Source: DASQUP01 sp035641235
GTDB taxonomy: Bacteria > Actinomycetota > CADDZG01 > WHSQ01
Length of the DNA stretch: 10,772 bases
Assembly: GCA_035641235.1 (NCBI GenBank)
Contig: DASQUP010000234.1
Location: forward strand, 1-10,772
Reading direction: 5' to 3'
The notes below the pieces were generated by a model. That model had not been told where the DNA came from and did no database searches. It worked only from the letters and a program-made list of their open reading frames with translations. The position numbers and the translations under genes are program-made. Shown here piece by piece: positions 1 through 7,199 of this stretch (position 1 is its first letter; each line of letters starts with the position of its first letter).

Positions 1-18
1 GCCGGTGGATGGTGGCAT

Positions 19-573
19 ATGCCTAACGTCCGATCGGCCGACTTGAGGGGGTTGTTCGATGAGGCGCATCAATTCATTCGTTTGTGCCCGAGTCCCAACT
101 GCCCTGCCGGTTGCAATCCGCTGAGCGCGTATCAATCGATGGTGGGGAGGCGAGCCCCTTCACCCCAGTTCGTCTCCCCACCCCTTAACTTCGTCGGAGG
201 ACTGGTGGGCGAGGCCGAGCGACCTGTGTCAAGCCGGGATGAAGCACAATCTCCCGCCCATGCTCGTCCCGAGGCTGTGCTGACCGTTTCCCCCCAGGAA
301 GGCGCATCGGCTTCACCCACCTCCTCCGTTACGGCTGCGTTGCGCGTTCCGGCGAACGACGACGCGTCCCTGTGGGCCGAAGAGGGCAGCTGCAACCTCG
401 GCATCGACGGCGAAGACGTAACCGACGCTTGTCGTCTGAGAGAGGCGATGACCTTCCCCGCGAGCCGCGTCGAGATCACCTATGTCCCACTGTCGCCGTT
501 TGCGCCCGGAGAGCACATCGCAACGGTGACGTGGCCGGAAGGCCGCTACGAATGGACCTTCACGGTCGGTTAA
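19..573 (+). CDS. Hypothetical protein with C-terminal Ig-like domain (start uncertain)
   Basis: I do not recognise the full protein. The last 80 or so residues (about 106-184) read like a bacterial Ig-like/beta-sandwich module: a DGEDVT segment, a later ITYVPLSP strand, then APGEH and a closing YEWTFTV strand, the pattern seen in cell-surface and envelope proteins. Cys125 and Cys138 flank the DGEDVT turn and could form a disulfide. The first 60 residues look poorly coding, have no signal peptide, and are crossed by a 13-bp inverted repeat at 141-182. The frame is open to the window edge, so the gene could begin upstream. Alternatively, translation could start at GTG 205, which sits 4 bases after a GGAGG, giving a protein of about 122 residues. 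The stop at 571-573 lies directly before a convergent hairpin, which supports the 3' end. The Ig-like call is inference from pattern, and the function is unknown. Confidence 0.5.
   Translation: MPNVRSADLRGLFDEAHQFIRLCPSPNCPAGCNPLSAYQSMVGRRAPSPQFVSPPLNFVGGLVGEAERPVSSRDEAQSPAHARPEAVLTVSPQEGASASPTSSVTAALRVPANDDASLWAEEGSCNLGIDGEDVTDACRLREAMTFPASRVEITYVPLSPFAPGEHIATVTWPEGRYEWTFTVG
141..182. repeat. 13-bp inverted repeat (hairpin) within or before the first ORF
   Basis: The arm GGTGGGGAGGCGA (141-153) pairs with TCGTCTCCCCACC (170-182) with a single G-T wobble and a 16-base loop. It is strong and GC-rich, but no T-run follows. It may be a terminator of a gene lying left of the window, or a leader structure of the gene that could start at GTG 205. 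It is unusual inside a real coding region, so it weakens the upstream start of the ORF beginning at 19. Confidence 0.5.
196..207 (+). promoter_or_regulatory. Candidate Shine-Dalgarno and alternative GTG start
   Basis: GGAGG at 196-200 is followed after 4 bases by an in-frame GTG (205-207) of the Ig-like ORF. The spacer is slightly short, but this is a better-supported start than the ATG at 19. It lies just downstream of the hairpin at 141-182. Confidence 0.35.
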
Positions 574-574
574 C

Positions 575-626
575 CCGAACTGTCTGTGCTCACTTCCGAC
601 AGGTGGAGGCCACAGCAGACGTTCGG
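575..626. terminator. Bidirectional hairpin between convergent stop codons
   Basis: CCGAAC (575-580) pairs with GTTCGG (621-626). Inside it, GTCTG pairs with CAGAC and TGTG with CACA, with small bulges. The structure fits exactly between the TAA (571-573) of the plus-strand Ig-like ORF and the TAG (627-629) of the minus-strand purine nucleoside phosphorylase gene, as expected of a shared convergent terminator. No T-tract is present on either side, so termination would be U-independent or this would act as a 3'-end stabiliser. Confidence 0.5.
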
Positions 627-1409
627 CTAAGGCAGCCGGACGAGCACTCCGCGAAGCAGCCTCTCGAGGCGCGCGGCGGCGCGCCGGCCGGCCTCCGCGA
701 CCTCGGCATGGCTCAGCGGCTCCGGACTTATACCCGCAGCCTGATTCGTGACGACTGAGATCCCGAGAACGGAGGCGCCGAGGTAGCGCGCCTGGATCGC
801 CTCTAGGACCGTCGACATACCAACTAGGTCGGCACCGAGGGCTCCTAGCATCCGAACCTCCGCAGGGGTTTCGTACGTGGGCCCGACCAGGCTTGCGTAC
901 ACCCCTTCTCGAATATCGGTATCGACGTCGTGTGCGATGGCTCGGAGCTTTGCGTCGTAGACCTCCGTCTGATCCAAGAATCGCGGCCCGACCGAGTCGT
1001 CGTTGGGCCCAATTAGTGGGTTCGTTCCGGTGAGGTTTATGTGGTCGGAGATCAAACACGGCGCGCCGACCGGCAGCTCGGAATTGATCCCTCCGGCGGC
1101 ATTGGTGAGCACGATGGTGGAGCAGCCTGCGTCGACCGCGGCGCGTACCCAGTAGGTGACATCTTGGGGGGAGTGACCTTCGTAAAGGTGGGTTCGCCCC
1201 GCGAACACTAGCGCCGGGACACCTTCCACGTCGCCGGAGTAGAGCGCGCCCTCGTGTCCCGCCACCGCCGATACCGGCATGCCCTCGACGGACGAATAGG
1301 GGATTGGATCCCCGCCCACCAGTGATCGAGCGAGATCACTGAGGCCGGAGCCCAGCACGATCGCCACCCGAAAGTCGTCTCGGCCGGTCGCAGCTCTGAT
1401 CACACTCAC
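627..1409 (-). CDS. punA: Purine nucleoside phosphorylase (trimeric type)
   Basis: This enzyme cleaves inosine, guanosine and their deoxy forms with phosphate, giving the purine base and (deoxy)ribose-1-phosphate in the cytosol. The 260-residue length is normal for the trimeric (PNP/MTAP) family. Visible motifs are the phosphate loop GSGLS (20-24), GRTHLYEG (71-78; Arg72 and His74 correspond to phosphate-site residues), TNAAGG (102-107), GPTYETPAE (176-184; Glu180 matches the purine-binding Glu201 of human PNP), VGMST (196-200) and TNQAAG (221-226; Asn222 matches human Asn243). Having Asn rather than Asp at that last position favours 6-oxopurine nucleosides over methylthioadenosine. The GTG start at 1409 overlaps the upstream phosphorylase stop by 4 bases (GTGA), implying translational coupling. 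It is the last gene of the nucleoside operon. The family call is very secure; exact substrate preference is inferred. Confidence 0.97.
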   Translation of the reverse strand: MSVIRAATGRDDFRVAIVLGSGLSDLARSLVGGDPIPYSSVEGMPVSAVAGHEGALYSGDVEGVPALVFAGRTHLYEGHSPQDVTYWVRAAVDAGCSTIVLTNAAGGINSELPVGAPCLISDHINLTGTNPLIGPNDDSVGPRFLDQTEVYDAKLRAIAHDVDTDIREGVYASLVGPTYETPAEVRMLGALGADLVGMSTVLEAIQARYLGASVLGISVVTNQAAGISPEPLSHAEVAEAGRRAAARLERLLRGVLVRLP

Positions 1410-2677
1410 GGCCCGACCCTCTCGATGACCATCGGCGCGGGCTCCGGAGCTTCGGGGCCGACCTCATAGGCTCCGTCGACGGCTTCCATTGCCGAGTCGA
1501 ATCGACTCGGATTATCGGCGTGAAGCTCGAGAACTGGTTCTCCTTCCTCCACACGATCACCGAGTTTCTTCAAGCAGACCACCCCCGCCGACGCGCTCAC
1601 CGGGTCCTCTTTGCGCGCCCGGCCGGCTCCGAGGCGCCATGCTGCCATGCCGACCGCCCGTGCATCCAAACGGGTGATCCAGCCGCCCCTCGGCGCGCCG
1701 AGCGTGCGGCGATCGGGCGCTTCGGGTAGGGCCGCGTCGGGGTCACCACCCTGAGCGGCGACGAGCTCCTTCCACTTGGCGAGTGCTCGCCCATCGTCGA
1801 TGCACTCCCTCACATCTCGATCGACTCCCGCGAGGGACAACATCTCGCGCGCGAGTGCAAGAGTTACTTCCATCAAGTCGGCGGGGCCGCGTCCGTCGAG
1901 TGCCTCGATGGACTCCGTCACCTCGAGTGCATTGCCGGCCGTTCGTCCCAGTGGTGAATCCATGTTCGTCAACAATGCACTGGTCTTGACGCCGTGGGCG
2001 TTGCCGAGCTCAACCATGGTCTCGGCCAAGCGGCGCGCCGCGTCCAAGTCCGGAAGGAACGCACCCGACCCGATCTTCACGTCCAGGACCAACGCATCGG
2101 TGCCCTCGGCGATCTTCTTCGACATGATCGACGATGCGATCAGCGGGATGGACTCGACGGTCCCCGTTACGTCTCTCAGCGCGTACAACTTGCGGTCCGC
2201 GGGCGCAAGGCCCGGGCCCGCCGAGCAAATGACACATCCGACGTCGCGAAGAATCTGCAATGCCTCTGCGGGTTGGAGATCAACCCGATACCCCGGGATC
2301 GACTCGAGTTTGTCCAACGTGCCGCCGGTGTGCCCCAGTCCTCGTCCCGAAAGCATCGGATCGGCAACCCCACACGCCGCCACCAGCGGCGCCAGGATGA
2401 GGGACACCTTGTCGCCGACCCCACCGGTCGAGTGTTTGTCGGCCGTCGGAGCGGTGATCGAAGACAGATCGAGTCGCTCCCCCGAGTTGATCATCGCCGC
2501 GGTCCACGTCGCAAGCTCGTCGGGCTGCATACCGCGCCATACGATTGCCATCAAAAGTGCCGAGGCCTGCTCGTCGGCGACGGTCCCATCCGTATATGAC
2601 TTGATGAACCACTCGATCTGGTCGGGGGACAGTGTTCCCCCATCGCGCTTAGCGCGGATGATGTCGACTACGTCCAC
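1406..2677 (-). CDS. deoA: Thymidine / pyrimidine-nucleoside phosphorylase
   Basis: This enzyme phosphorolyses thymidine and (deoxy)uridine to the pyrimidine base and pentose-1-phosphate. From GTG 2677 it has 423 residues, close to the usual 430 or so. Family marks are the N-terminal helical segment VDIIRAKRDGG, the phosphate loop KHSTGGVGDK (81-90), the signature GRGLGHTGGTLDKLES (111-126), Lys and Ser residues around ASSIMSKKIAEGTDA (181-195), and DVKIGSGAF (199-207). A C-terminal beta/alpha domain follows. The frame stays open upstream to about 2977, but that extension would run through cdd and has no family match. GTG 2677 aligns with the known N-terminus and has GAGG 5 bases upstream. 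That ribosome site lies in a stem-loop (2680-2733). The sequence cannot separate a thymidine-specific enzyme (deoA) from a broad PyNP (pdp). It is preceded by cdd and overlaps punA by 4 bases. Confidence 0.95.
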   Translation of the reverse strand: MDVVDIIRAKRDGGTLSPDQIEWFIKSYTDGTVADEQASALLMAIVWRGMQPDELATWTAAMINSGERLDLSSITAPTADKHSTGGVGDKVSLILAPLVAACGVADPMLSGRGLGHTGGTLDKLESIPGYRVDLQPAEALQILRDVGCVICSAGPGLAPADRKLYALRDVTGTVESIPLIASSIMSKKIAEGTDALVLDVKIGSGAFLPDLDAARRLAETMVELGNAHGVKTSALLTNMDSPLGRTAGNALEVTESIEALDGRGPADLMEVTLALAREMLSLAGVDRDVRECIDDGRALAKWKELVAAQGGDPDAALPEAPDRRTLGAPRGGWITRLDARAVGMAAWRLGAGRARKEDPVSASAGVVCLKKLGDRVEEGEPVLELHADNPSRFDSAMEAVDGAYEVGPEAPEPAPMVIERVGP

Positions 2678-2679
2678 AA

Positions 2680-2733
2680 GTGCCTCGGCCAGTGATGTTT
2701 GCAGAACCCTACCGACATGGCCGGTCGAGGCAC
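2680..2733 (-). promoter_or_regulatory. Intergenic stem-loop burying the phosphorylase RBS
   Basis: In the minus-strand RNA, GUGCCUC (starting at 2733) pairs with GAGGCAC (ending at 2680). Further pairing comes from GGCC with GGCC and AUGU with ACAU inside, with a 4-base bulge on each side. The structure starts 9 bases after the cdd stop and ends 2 bases before the GTG start of the pyrimidine phosphorylase gene. The likely Shine-Dalgarno GAGG (2683-2686) is inside the stem. It could restrain translation, serve as a processing site or partly terminate transcription; which one is inference. Confidence 0.5.
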
Positions 2734-2742
2734 CTGAAGCCC

Positions 2743-3141
2743 TTAGATGGAACCGGTGGTCTCGTCGAGCACGAATGCATCGGGAAGAAGCGAGTCCAAC
2801 CGGCGCGGGCCGTCGGGAGAGTCGATCAGGAGTTCCGCTCCACCTGCCTCGAAGAGTATCTGCCGACACCGTCCGCACGGCATGAGGTGATTTCCCTCCG
2901 GATCGGTGATGCTGACGGCCAGGAGCCGGCCTCCCCCAGAGTCGTAAAGGTCCGAGATCAACCCGCACTCCGCGCACAGCGTGAGGCCGTACGATGCGTT
3001 CTCGACGTTGCAGCCGGTGACCATCTCACCGTCGTCGATGAGTCCCGCGGCGCCGACCCGGAAACCCGAATAGGGCGCGTAGGCCCTGCTTGCGGCCTCG
3101 GCCGCCTCGCTCCTCAGCTCTTCCCAGTCGATCTCAGTCAT
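2743..3141 (-). CDS. cdd: Cytidine deaminase
   Basis: This enzyme hydrolytically deaminates cytidine and deoxycytidine to uridine and deoxyuridine. It has 132 residues, the normal size of the small homotetrameric class. Motifs are AYAPYSGFRVGAA (20-32), the substrate-binding NVENAS (45-50), the zinc and catalytic site CAEC (Cys56 as ligand, Glu58 as proton shuttle) and PCGRCRQ (88-94; zinc ligands Cys89 and Cys92). Three cysteine ligands are typical of the tetrameric form, whereas dimeric E. coli Cdd uses His plus two Cys. The start is ATG 3141. It lies 22 bases downstream of the second permease gene and 65 bases before the pyrimidine phosphorylase gene. In this operon it would feed imported cytidine to the phosphorylase as uridine. 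Confidence 0.97.
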   Translation of the reverse strand: MTEIDWEELRSEAAEAASRAYAPYSGFRVGAAGLIDDGEMVTGCNVENASYGLTLCAECGLISDLYDSGGGRLLAVSITDPEGNHLMPCGRCRQILFEAGGAELLIDSPDGPRRLDSLLPDAFVLDETTGSI

Positions 3142-3163
3142 ATGAGCGGAACACAGTCTCGCA

Positions 3164-4420
3164 TTATTCCTTCACGTAGGGCTGGCCGTCGGCCGCGGGC
3201 GCCCGCGCCCGGCCGACCACACCGGCCACGACGAGGATCGTCGCGAGGTAGGGGGCCATCGCGAGAATCTCCGAAGGAATGGGGGCGTTGAGGATGGCAA
3301 GTGTTGATCGGAGTGCCTCTGCGAAGCCGAAGACGAGAGCGGCCCCAAAGGCCCCTATGGGGCTCCAGCGGCCGAAAATCATCGCTGCCAGAGCGATGAA
3401 TCCGCGGCCGGCAGTCATGTTCTCGTCGAATCGCCCCACCGAGCCGAGCGTCAGGTAGGCACCAGCGAGCGCCGCCATCATTCCGCCGAGGATGACGTTG
3501 CGATAACGAACTCTGAGCACATTTATTCCAACCGTGTCGGCAGCCTTGGGATGCTCACCCACGGCCCGGACGCGCAGTCCCCACCGTGTCCGGTACAAGC
3601 CAATGTGCACGAGCGCCACGAGAACGAACGTGAGAAACACGAAGATGTTGTTTCGAAAGACGAGAGGACCGACGAGCGGAATCTTGGCGAGCAACGGGAT
3701 ATCGAAGGCACCGAACGTCCCGGGGTTGTTCAGCTCCAGATACTCAACCAGGACGCGCGCGGTCAGATAGCTGGTGATCCCTAACGCGAAGATGTTGATG
3801 ACGGTTCCCGCGATGATTTGGTCGACGCGGTACCGGATCGATAATGCGGCCAGTACCGCACCGAGCACGGCACCGGACGCGATTGCTATGAGCGTCCCTA
3901 ACCAGAGGCCAAACGCGCTCCCTGCGATGGCCCCGACGAAGGCAGCGGTCAGCATCATTCCTTCGATGGCGATGTTGATCACTCCGGAACGTTCACAGAG
4001 CACTCCCGACATAGCCCCGAGTGTCAGGGGCGCCGCTCGCACGAGGGTCCGTTGCAGCATCCCGAAGAAGTTAAGGGACGCTCCCGCTGCGGCCCATAAG
4101 AGGAACGCGAGAACAAATGCGCCTATGATCAGGCCGAACACTAGGTATGTCTGCTTGCCGAACCCGCGCGTGAGCTGGATACCCCCCGCGAATGCAACAA
4201 GGGCAGCAATGAGGAACGACGTTCCGCTCGATGGGAGCGTCAGGTCGGGAAGATCGGCGAATTGATCGCGTCCGTTGAGCTGGAGTGTGGCGCTCCCCTC
4301 CCCGGAGCTGCCCACACCAAAAAGGAGCGCGATCGCGAACGCGATCACGATGAAAGCGATCCCCAGGATCCGGGCTCTGGTGACGCTCACGGGCCGCGCG
4401 GTAACCGCTGCAGTGCTCAT
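3164..4420 (-). CDS. nupQ: Nucleoside ABC transporter permease 2 (NupQ/YufQ-like)
   Basis: This is an integral membrane subunit of the BMP-type nucleoside importer in the BPD_transp_2 family, which also includes ribose and branched-chain amino acid permeases. It has 418 residues. A first hydrophobic segment spans about 18-36, another about 67-81, and the remaining core helices run from about 92 to the C-terminus. Family-typical stretches are CERSGVINIAIEG (142-154) and the cytoplasmic coupling loop GEHPKAADTVGI (288-299). I chose ATG 4420 because it forms an ATGA overlap with the stop of the upstream permease gene; a TTG three codons earlier (4429) is possible but less likely. It should heterodimerise with the product of 4417-5592. 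The long polar loop at about 38-66 between the first two hydrophobic segments is a visible extra relative to a minimal permease core. Confidence 0.93.
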   Translation of the reverse strand: MSTAAVTARPVSVTRARILGIAFIVIAFAIALLFGVGSSGEGSATLQLNGRDQFADLPDLTLPSSGTSFLIAALVAFAGGIQLTRGFGKQTYLVFGLIIGAFVLAFLLWAAAGASLNFFGMLQRTLVRAAPLTLGAMSGVLCERSGVINIAIEGMMLTAAFVGAIAGSAFGLWLGTLIAIASGAVLGAVLAALSIRYRVDQIIAGTVINIFALGITSYLTARVLVEYLELNNPGTFGAFDIPLLAKIPLVGPLVFRNNIFVFLTFVLVALVHIGLYRTRWGLRVRAVGEHPKAADTVGINVLRVRYRNVILGGMMAALAGAYLTLGSVGRFDENMTAGRGFIALAAMIFGRWSPIGAFGAALVFGFAEALRSTLAILNAPIPSEILAMAPYLATILVVAGVVGRARAPAADGQPYVKE

Positions 4421-5592
4421 GTTCCCCAACTCTTGGTGACGGCCTCGGAGTCCACCACCCGCTCGGCGCGGATCCTGAAGATCGCGCGCACCAAAGCAGG
4501 GGCGGCCATGAAGGCGATGATCAATGCCTGGATGACGAGGATTATGTCGATCGGCGTGGCCGTCGCAGCTTGCATCGACAGGCCGCCCGATCTCAGCGCT
4601 CCAAACAAGATCGCGGCCGCGAACACCCCGGCCGGATGGTTACGACCGAGGATAGCGAGCGCGATTGCATCGAAGCCGTAGCCGAGGAATCCGGGACTCA
4701 TATAGTGGCGGACTCCGAGCATCTGACTGGCGCCGGCCAGCCCCGCAAGTGCTCCGGCGACCATCATGACGGTCACGTATGTGCCGGCGACGCTCATGCC
4801 GGCGTACGAGGACGCGCTTGGGTTCGCGCCGACAGAGCGAAACTCAAAGCCAAGCGTGGACCGGAACAACAGCCACCAAACGGCGTAGGCCGCGAGCACG
4901 GCAACGATGATGCCCGTATGCATTCGTAGGTCTCCGAAGGCCGGCAGCTGGGCAGAATCGTTGACGACCTTGGAAATTGGGTCGGCGCGGCCGGGCCGGA
5001 GGAACGTGCTGGTCTTTAGTAGGTAGTTGAGCCCGTTCAACGCGATGAAGTTGAGCATGATCGTCGTGATCACCTCGTGAGCTCCGGTGCGCGCCTTCAG
5101 AAAGCCGGGGATGAAGCCCCAGATGGCGCCGCCGATCATTCCTCCGACCAGCGCCAGGGGAAGATGGATCACTGCGGGGAAGTCAAAGGAGAAGCCCACC
5201 CACACGGCAGCGGTTGCGCCGGCAAGGATCTGGCCCTCGCCTCCGATGTTGAATAGACCGGCTCGATAGGCAAGCGCGAAACCGAGACCGGCGAAGACGA
5301 GCGGGGTCGCGTTCGTCATCGTTTCGCTGAATGCATTCATCGATCCGAAGGACCCTCGAATCAATGCGGCGTAGGCCTCGTAGACCTTATCCCACGAGAC
5401 GCTCAGTGCGTTGCCCGGGTTGCGGAAGAAGGCCGCCCAGAAGGGCAGCACTTCGGGGTCCGTGAGGATCATCACCAAGCCGCCGAGAACCATCGCAGCC
5501 ACGAGCGCCAGCAACGGCACCAATGCGGTCCGGGCGCCCCGTCTCAAAAGGTCCGCCCGCACAAGGGGCGCTCGCTCGGTGGCGGTCGTCAC
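4417..5592 (-). CDS. nupP: Nucleoside ABC transporter permease 1 (NupP/YufP-like)
   Basis: This is the partner membrane subunit of the nucleoside importer (BPD_transp_2 family), 391 residues. A cytoplasmic N-terminus rich in Arg (to about 22) is followed by a membrane segment (about 23-43), an outside region with the WAAFFRNPG stretch (52-60), then a bundle of core helices. Family-typical motifs are ALAYRAGLFNIGGEGQ (106-121) and ARTGAHEVITTIMLNFIA (167-184), plus the coupling loop FRSVGANPSAS in the second half. The GTG start at 5592 makes a 4-base GTGA overlap with the ATPase stop, and its own stop overlaps the ATG of the next permease gene. The four transporter subunits are thus nearly all translationally coupled. 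NupP/NupQ identity is inferred from the gene set and motifs; related permeases can carry other sugars or purines. Confidence 0.94.
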   Translation of the reverse strand: MTTATERAPLVRADLLRRGARTALVPLLALVAAMVLGGLVMILTDPEVLPFWAAFFRNPGNALSVSWDKVYEAYAALIRGSFGSMNAFSETMTNATPLVFAGLGFALAYRAGLFNIGGEGQILAGATAAVWVGFSFDFPAVIHLPLALVGGMIGGAIWGFIPGFLKARTGAHEVITTIMLNFIALNGLNYLLKTSTFLRPGRADPISKVVNDSAQLPAFGDLRMHTGIIVAVLAAYAVWWLLFRSTLGFEFRSVGANPSASSYAGMSVAGTYVTVMMVAGALAGLAGASQMLGVRHYMSPGFLGYGFDAIALAILGRNHPAGVFAAAILFGALRSGGLSMQAATATPIDIILVIQALIIAFMAAPALVRAIFRIRAERVVDSEAVTKSWGT

Positions 5593-7151
5593 GCCCGTTC
5601 CTCGGTGGACGGCGCCGTTTCGGGAGCGTCCGATCGAGGAGGCCCATCTCCCGTGTGACCGGCCATCAGCAACCCGATGCCCTCGCGCGTCGCGTCTTTG
5701 CGCGCGACCGTTCCGACGATCTTTCCCCGGTACATCACGGCGATGCGATCGGCGAGTGCGAGGATCTCGTCCAGCTCGGTCGAAACGAGCAGGACGGCCA
5801 CACCTTCGTCGCGCTTCGCCACGATCTGTTCGTGGATGTACTGGATGGAACCAACGTCGAGACCTCGCGTCGGCTGGGAGGCGATCAATAGCTCGTCGGC
5901 ATGTGTGAACTCGCGCGCCACGATTACCTTCTGTTGGTTTCCTCCCGAGAGAGTTGAGGCCGCAGCGGTCGGGGAGTGAGTTCGAATGTCGAACTCCTTG
6001 ACGAGCTTGTCCGCAGAATCGCGGACGCGGTCCCGCCGGATTGCCAGGCCGCGCGAGAACTCCGGCTCGTTGTAGGTGTTCAGTACTAGATTGTCCTGAA
6101 TCGGAAAGGAAACCACGAGGCCGTCCGCCTGGCGATCCTCAGGTATGTGTGCGACACCGTGCCGGAACAGATCCCTCGGTGAGTGACCGGTGACATCCCG
6201 GCCCTCGAGCGCCACCCTGCCGGCCAGCGGGCGCCTCAGGCCGGTGATCGCTTCCACGAGTTCGGTCTGTCCGTTTCCCTGCACGCCTGCCAGAGCCACT
6301 ATCTCGCCGGCACGGACTTCAAACGTCACGCCGTCGACCGTCTTGTGGGCTCTGTCATCCAGGACCTCGAGATCCGCGACTTGCAGGACGACCTCAGCGG
6401 GCTGAGCCTCTCCCTTGGGGACCTCCAGCTGCACGTCGCGGCCGACCATCATCGTAGCGAGCTGCTGCTCGTTGGCTTCTTGCGGCGTCGTCGTGCCCAC
6501 GACCCGGCCACGGTGCAGAACAGCGATGCGATCGGCGATTTCGAGGACTTCTTTCAGCTTGTGACTGATGAAGATCACCGAACGACCCGATTCCTTGAGG
6601 GTTCTGATGATCTGGATCAGCTCTCTGATCTCGTTTGGAGTAAGGACGGCGGTTGGCTCGTCGAGAATGAGGCTGTTGGCCTCGCGGTAGAGAGCCTTGA
6701 GAATTTCGACGCGCTGCTGAACTCCGACCGGCAGGTCCTCGACCGTGGCATCTGGATTGACCTCGAGCCCGTACTCCTCCGACAGACTCATCAGCCGGTC
6801 GCGTGCCTTCTTTCTGTCGAGGAGAGCCATCGGACCCGTGGGCTCGACTCCGAGCATCACGTTCTCCGTCACGGTGAAGACCGGTACAAGCATGAAGTGT
6901 TGGTGCACCATCCCGATTCCGGCGGCAATTGCGTCGGCAGGACTGTTGAACGAGACCGGTTTGCCGTCGATCAATATGTCGCCCTCGTCGGCGTGGTAGA
7001 GGCCGAAGAGGACGTTCATTAGCGTCGACTTGCCCGCGCCGTTTTCTCCCAACAACGCAAGAACCTCTCCGGCTTCGACGGAGAGGTTCACATCTGCGTT
7101 GGCGACCACGCCCGGGAAGCGCTTGGTAATGCCACGAAGTTCAACCTTCAT
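5589..7151 (-). CDS. nupO: Nucleoside ABC transporter ATP-binding protein, two NBDs (NupO/YufO-like)
   Basis: This is the energising subunit of the importer, 520 residues with two fused nucleotide-binding domains as in RbsA/MglA and YufO. NBD1 has a canonical Walker A GENGAGKST (35-43), Q-loop Gln84, Walker B LILDEPTA (161-168; catalytic Glu165) and H-loop His197, but a changed signature LPVGVQQ (140-146). NBD2 has a degenerate Walker A (GVQGNGQTE, 289-297, no GKS/T), a canonical LSGGNQQ (401-407), Walker B with Gln426 in place of Glu, and no H-loop His (VSTELDE, 456-462). The expected result is one active composite site (NBD1 Walker motifs with NBD2 LSGG) and one dead site. The C-terminal 20 residues are disordered-looking. 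The start is ATG 7151, 48 bases after the lipoprotein gene, with only a weak ribosome site. Confidence 0.96.
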   Translation of the reverse strand: MKVELRGITKRFPGVVANADVNLSVEAGEVLALLGENGAGKSTLMNVLFGLYHADEGDILIDGKPVSFNSPADAIAAGIGMVHQHFMLVPVFTVTENVMLGVEPTGPMALLDRKKARDRLMSLSEEYGLEVNPDATVEDLPVGVQQRVEILKALYREANSLILDEPTAVLTPNEIRELIQIIRTLKESGRSVIFISHKLKEVLEIADRIAVLHRGRVVGTTTPQEANEQQLATMMVGRDVQLEVPKGEAQPAEVVLQVADLEVLDDRAHKTVDGVTFEVRAGEIVALAGVQGNGQTELVEAITGLRRPLAGRVALEGRDVTGHSPRDLFRHGVAHIPEDRQADGLVVSFPIQDNLVLNTYNEPEFSRGLAIRRDRVRDSADKLVKEFDIRTHSPTAAASTLSGGNQQKVIVAREFTHADELLIASQPTRGLDVGSIQYIHEQIVAKRDEGVAVLLVSTELDEILALADRIAVMYRGKIVGTVARKDATREGIGLLMAGHTGDGPPRSDAPETAPSTEERA

Positions 7152-7199
7152 GGCCTAGTGCCGCGCCCCCCGGACGTTTCTGCCTTCATAGCTTTGGGA

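Noticed and set aside
1776..2885. Plus-strand open frame (369 codons) opposite the pyrimidine phosphorylase and cdd genes
   Set aside because: Ser/Arg/Pro-rich shadow spanning two well-supported genes on the minus strand.
2678..2977. 100-codon N-terminal extension of the pyrimidine phosphorylase
   Set aside because: It overlaps cdd out of frame and has no family counterpart; GTG 2677 with GAGG fits the known N-terminus.
6183..7022. Plus-strand open frame (279 codons) opposite the ATPase gene
   Set aside because: Antisense shadow of conserved Walker and signature coding sequence.
7152..7199. Possible attenuator between the binding-protein and ATPase genes
   Set aside because: This is a common place for one, but no convincing stem-loop could be drawn in these 48 bases.
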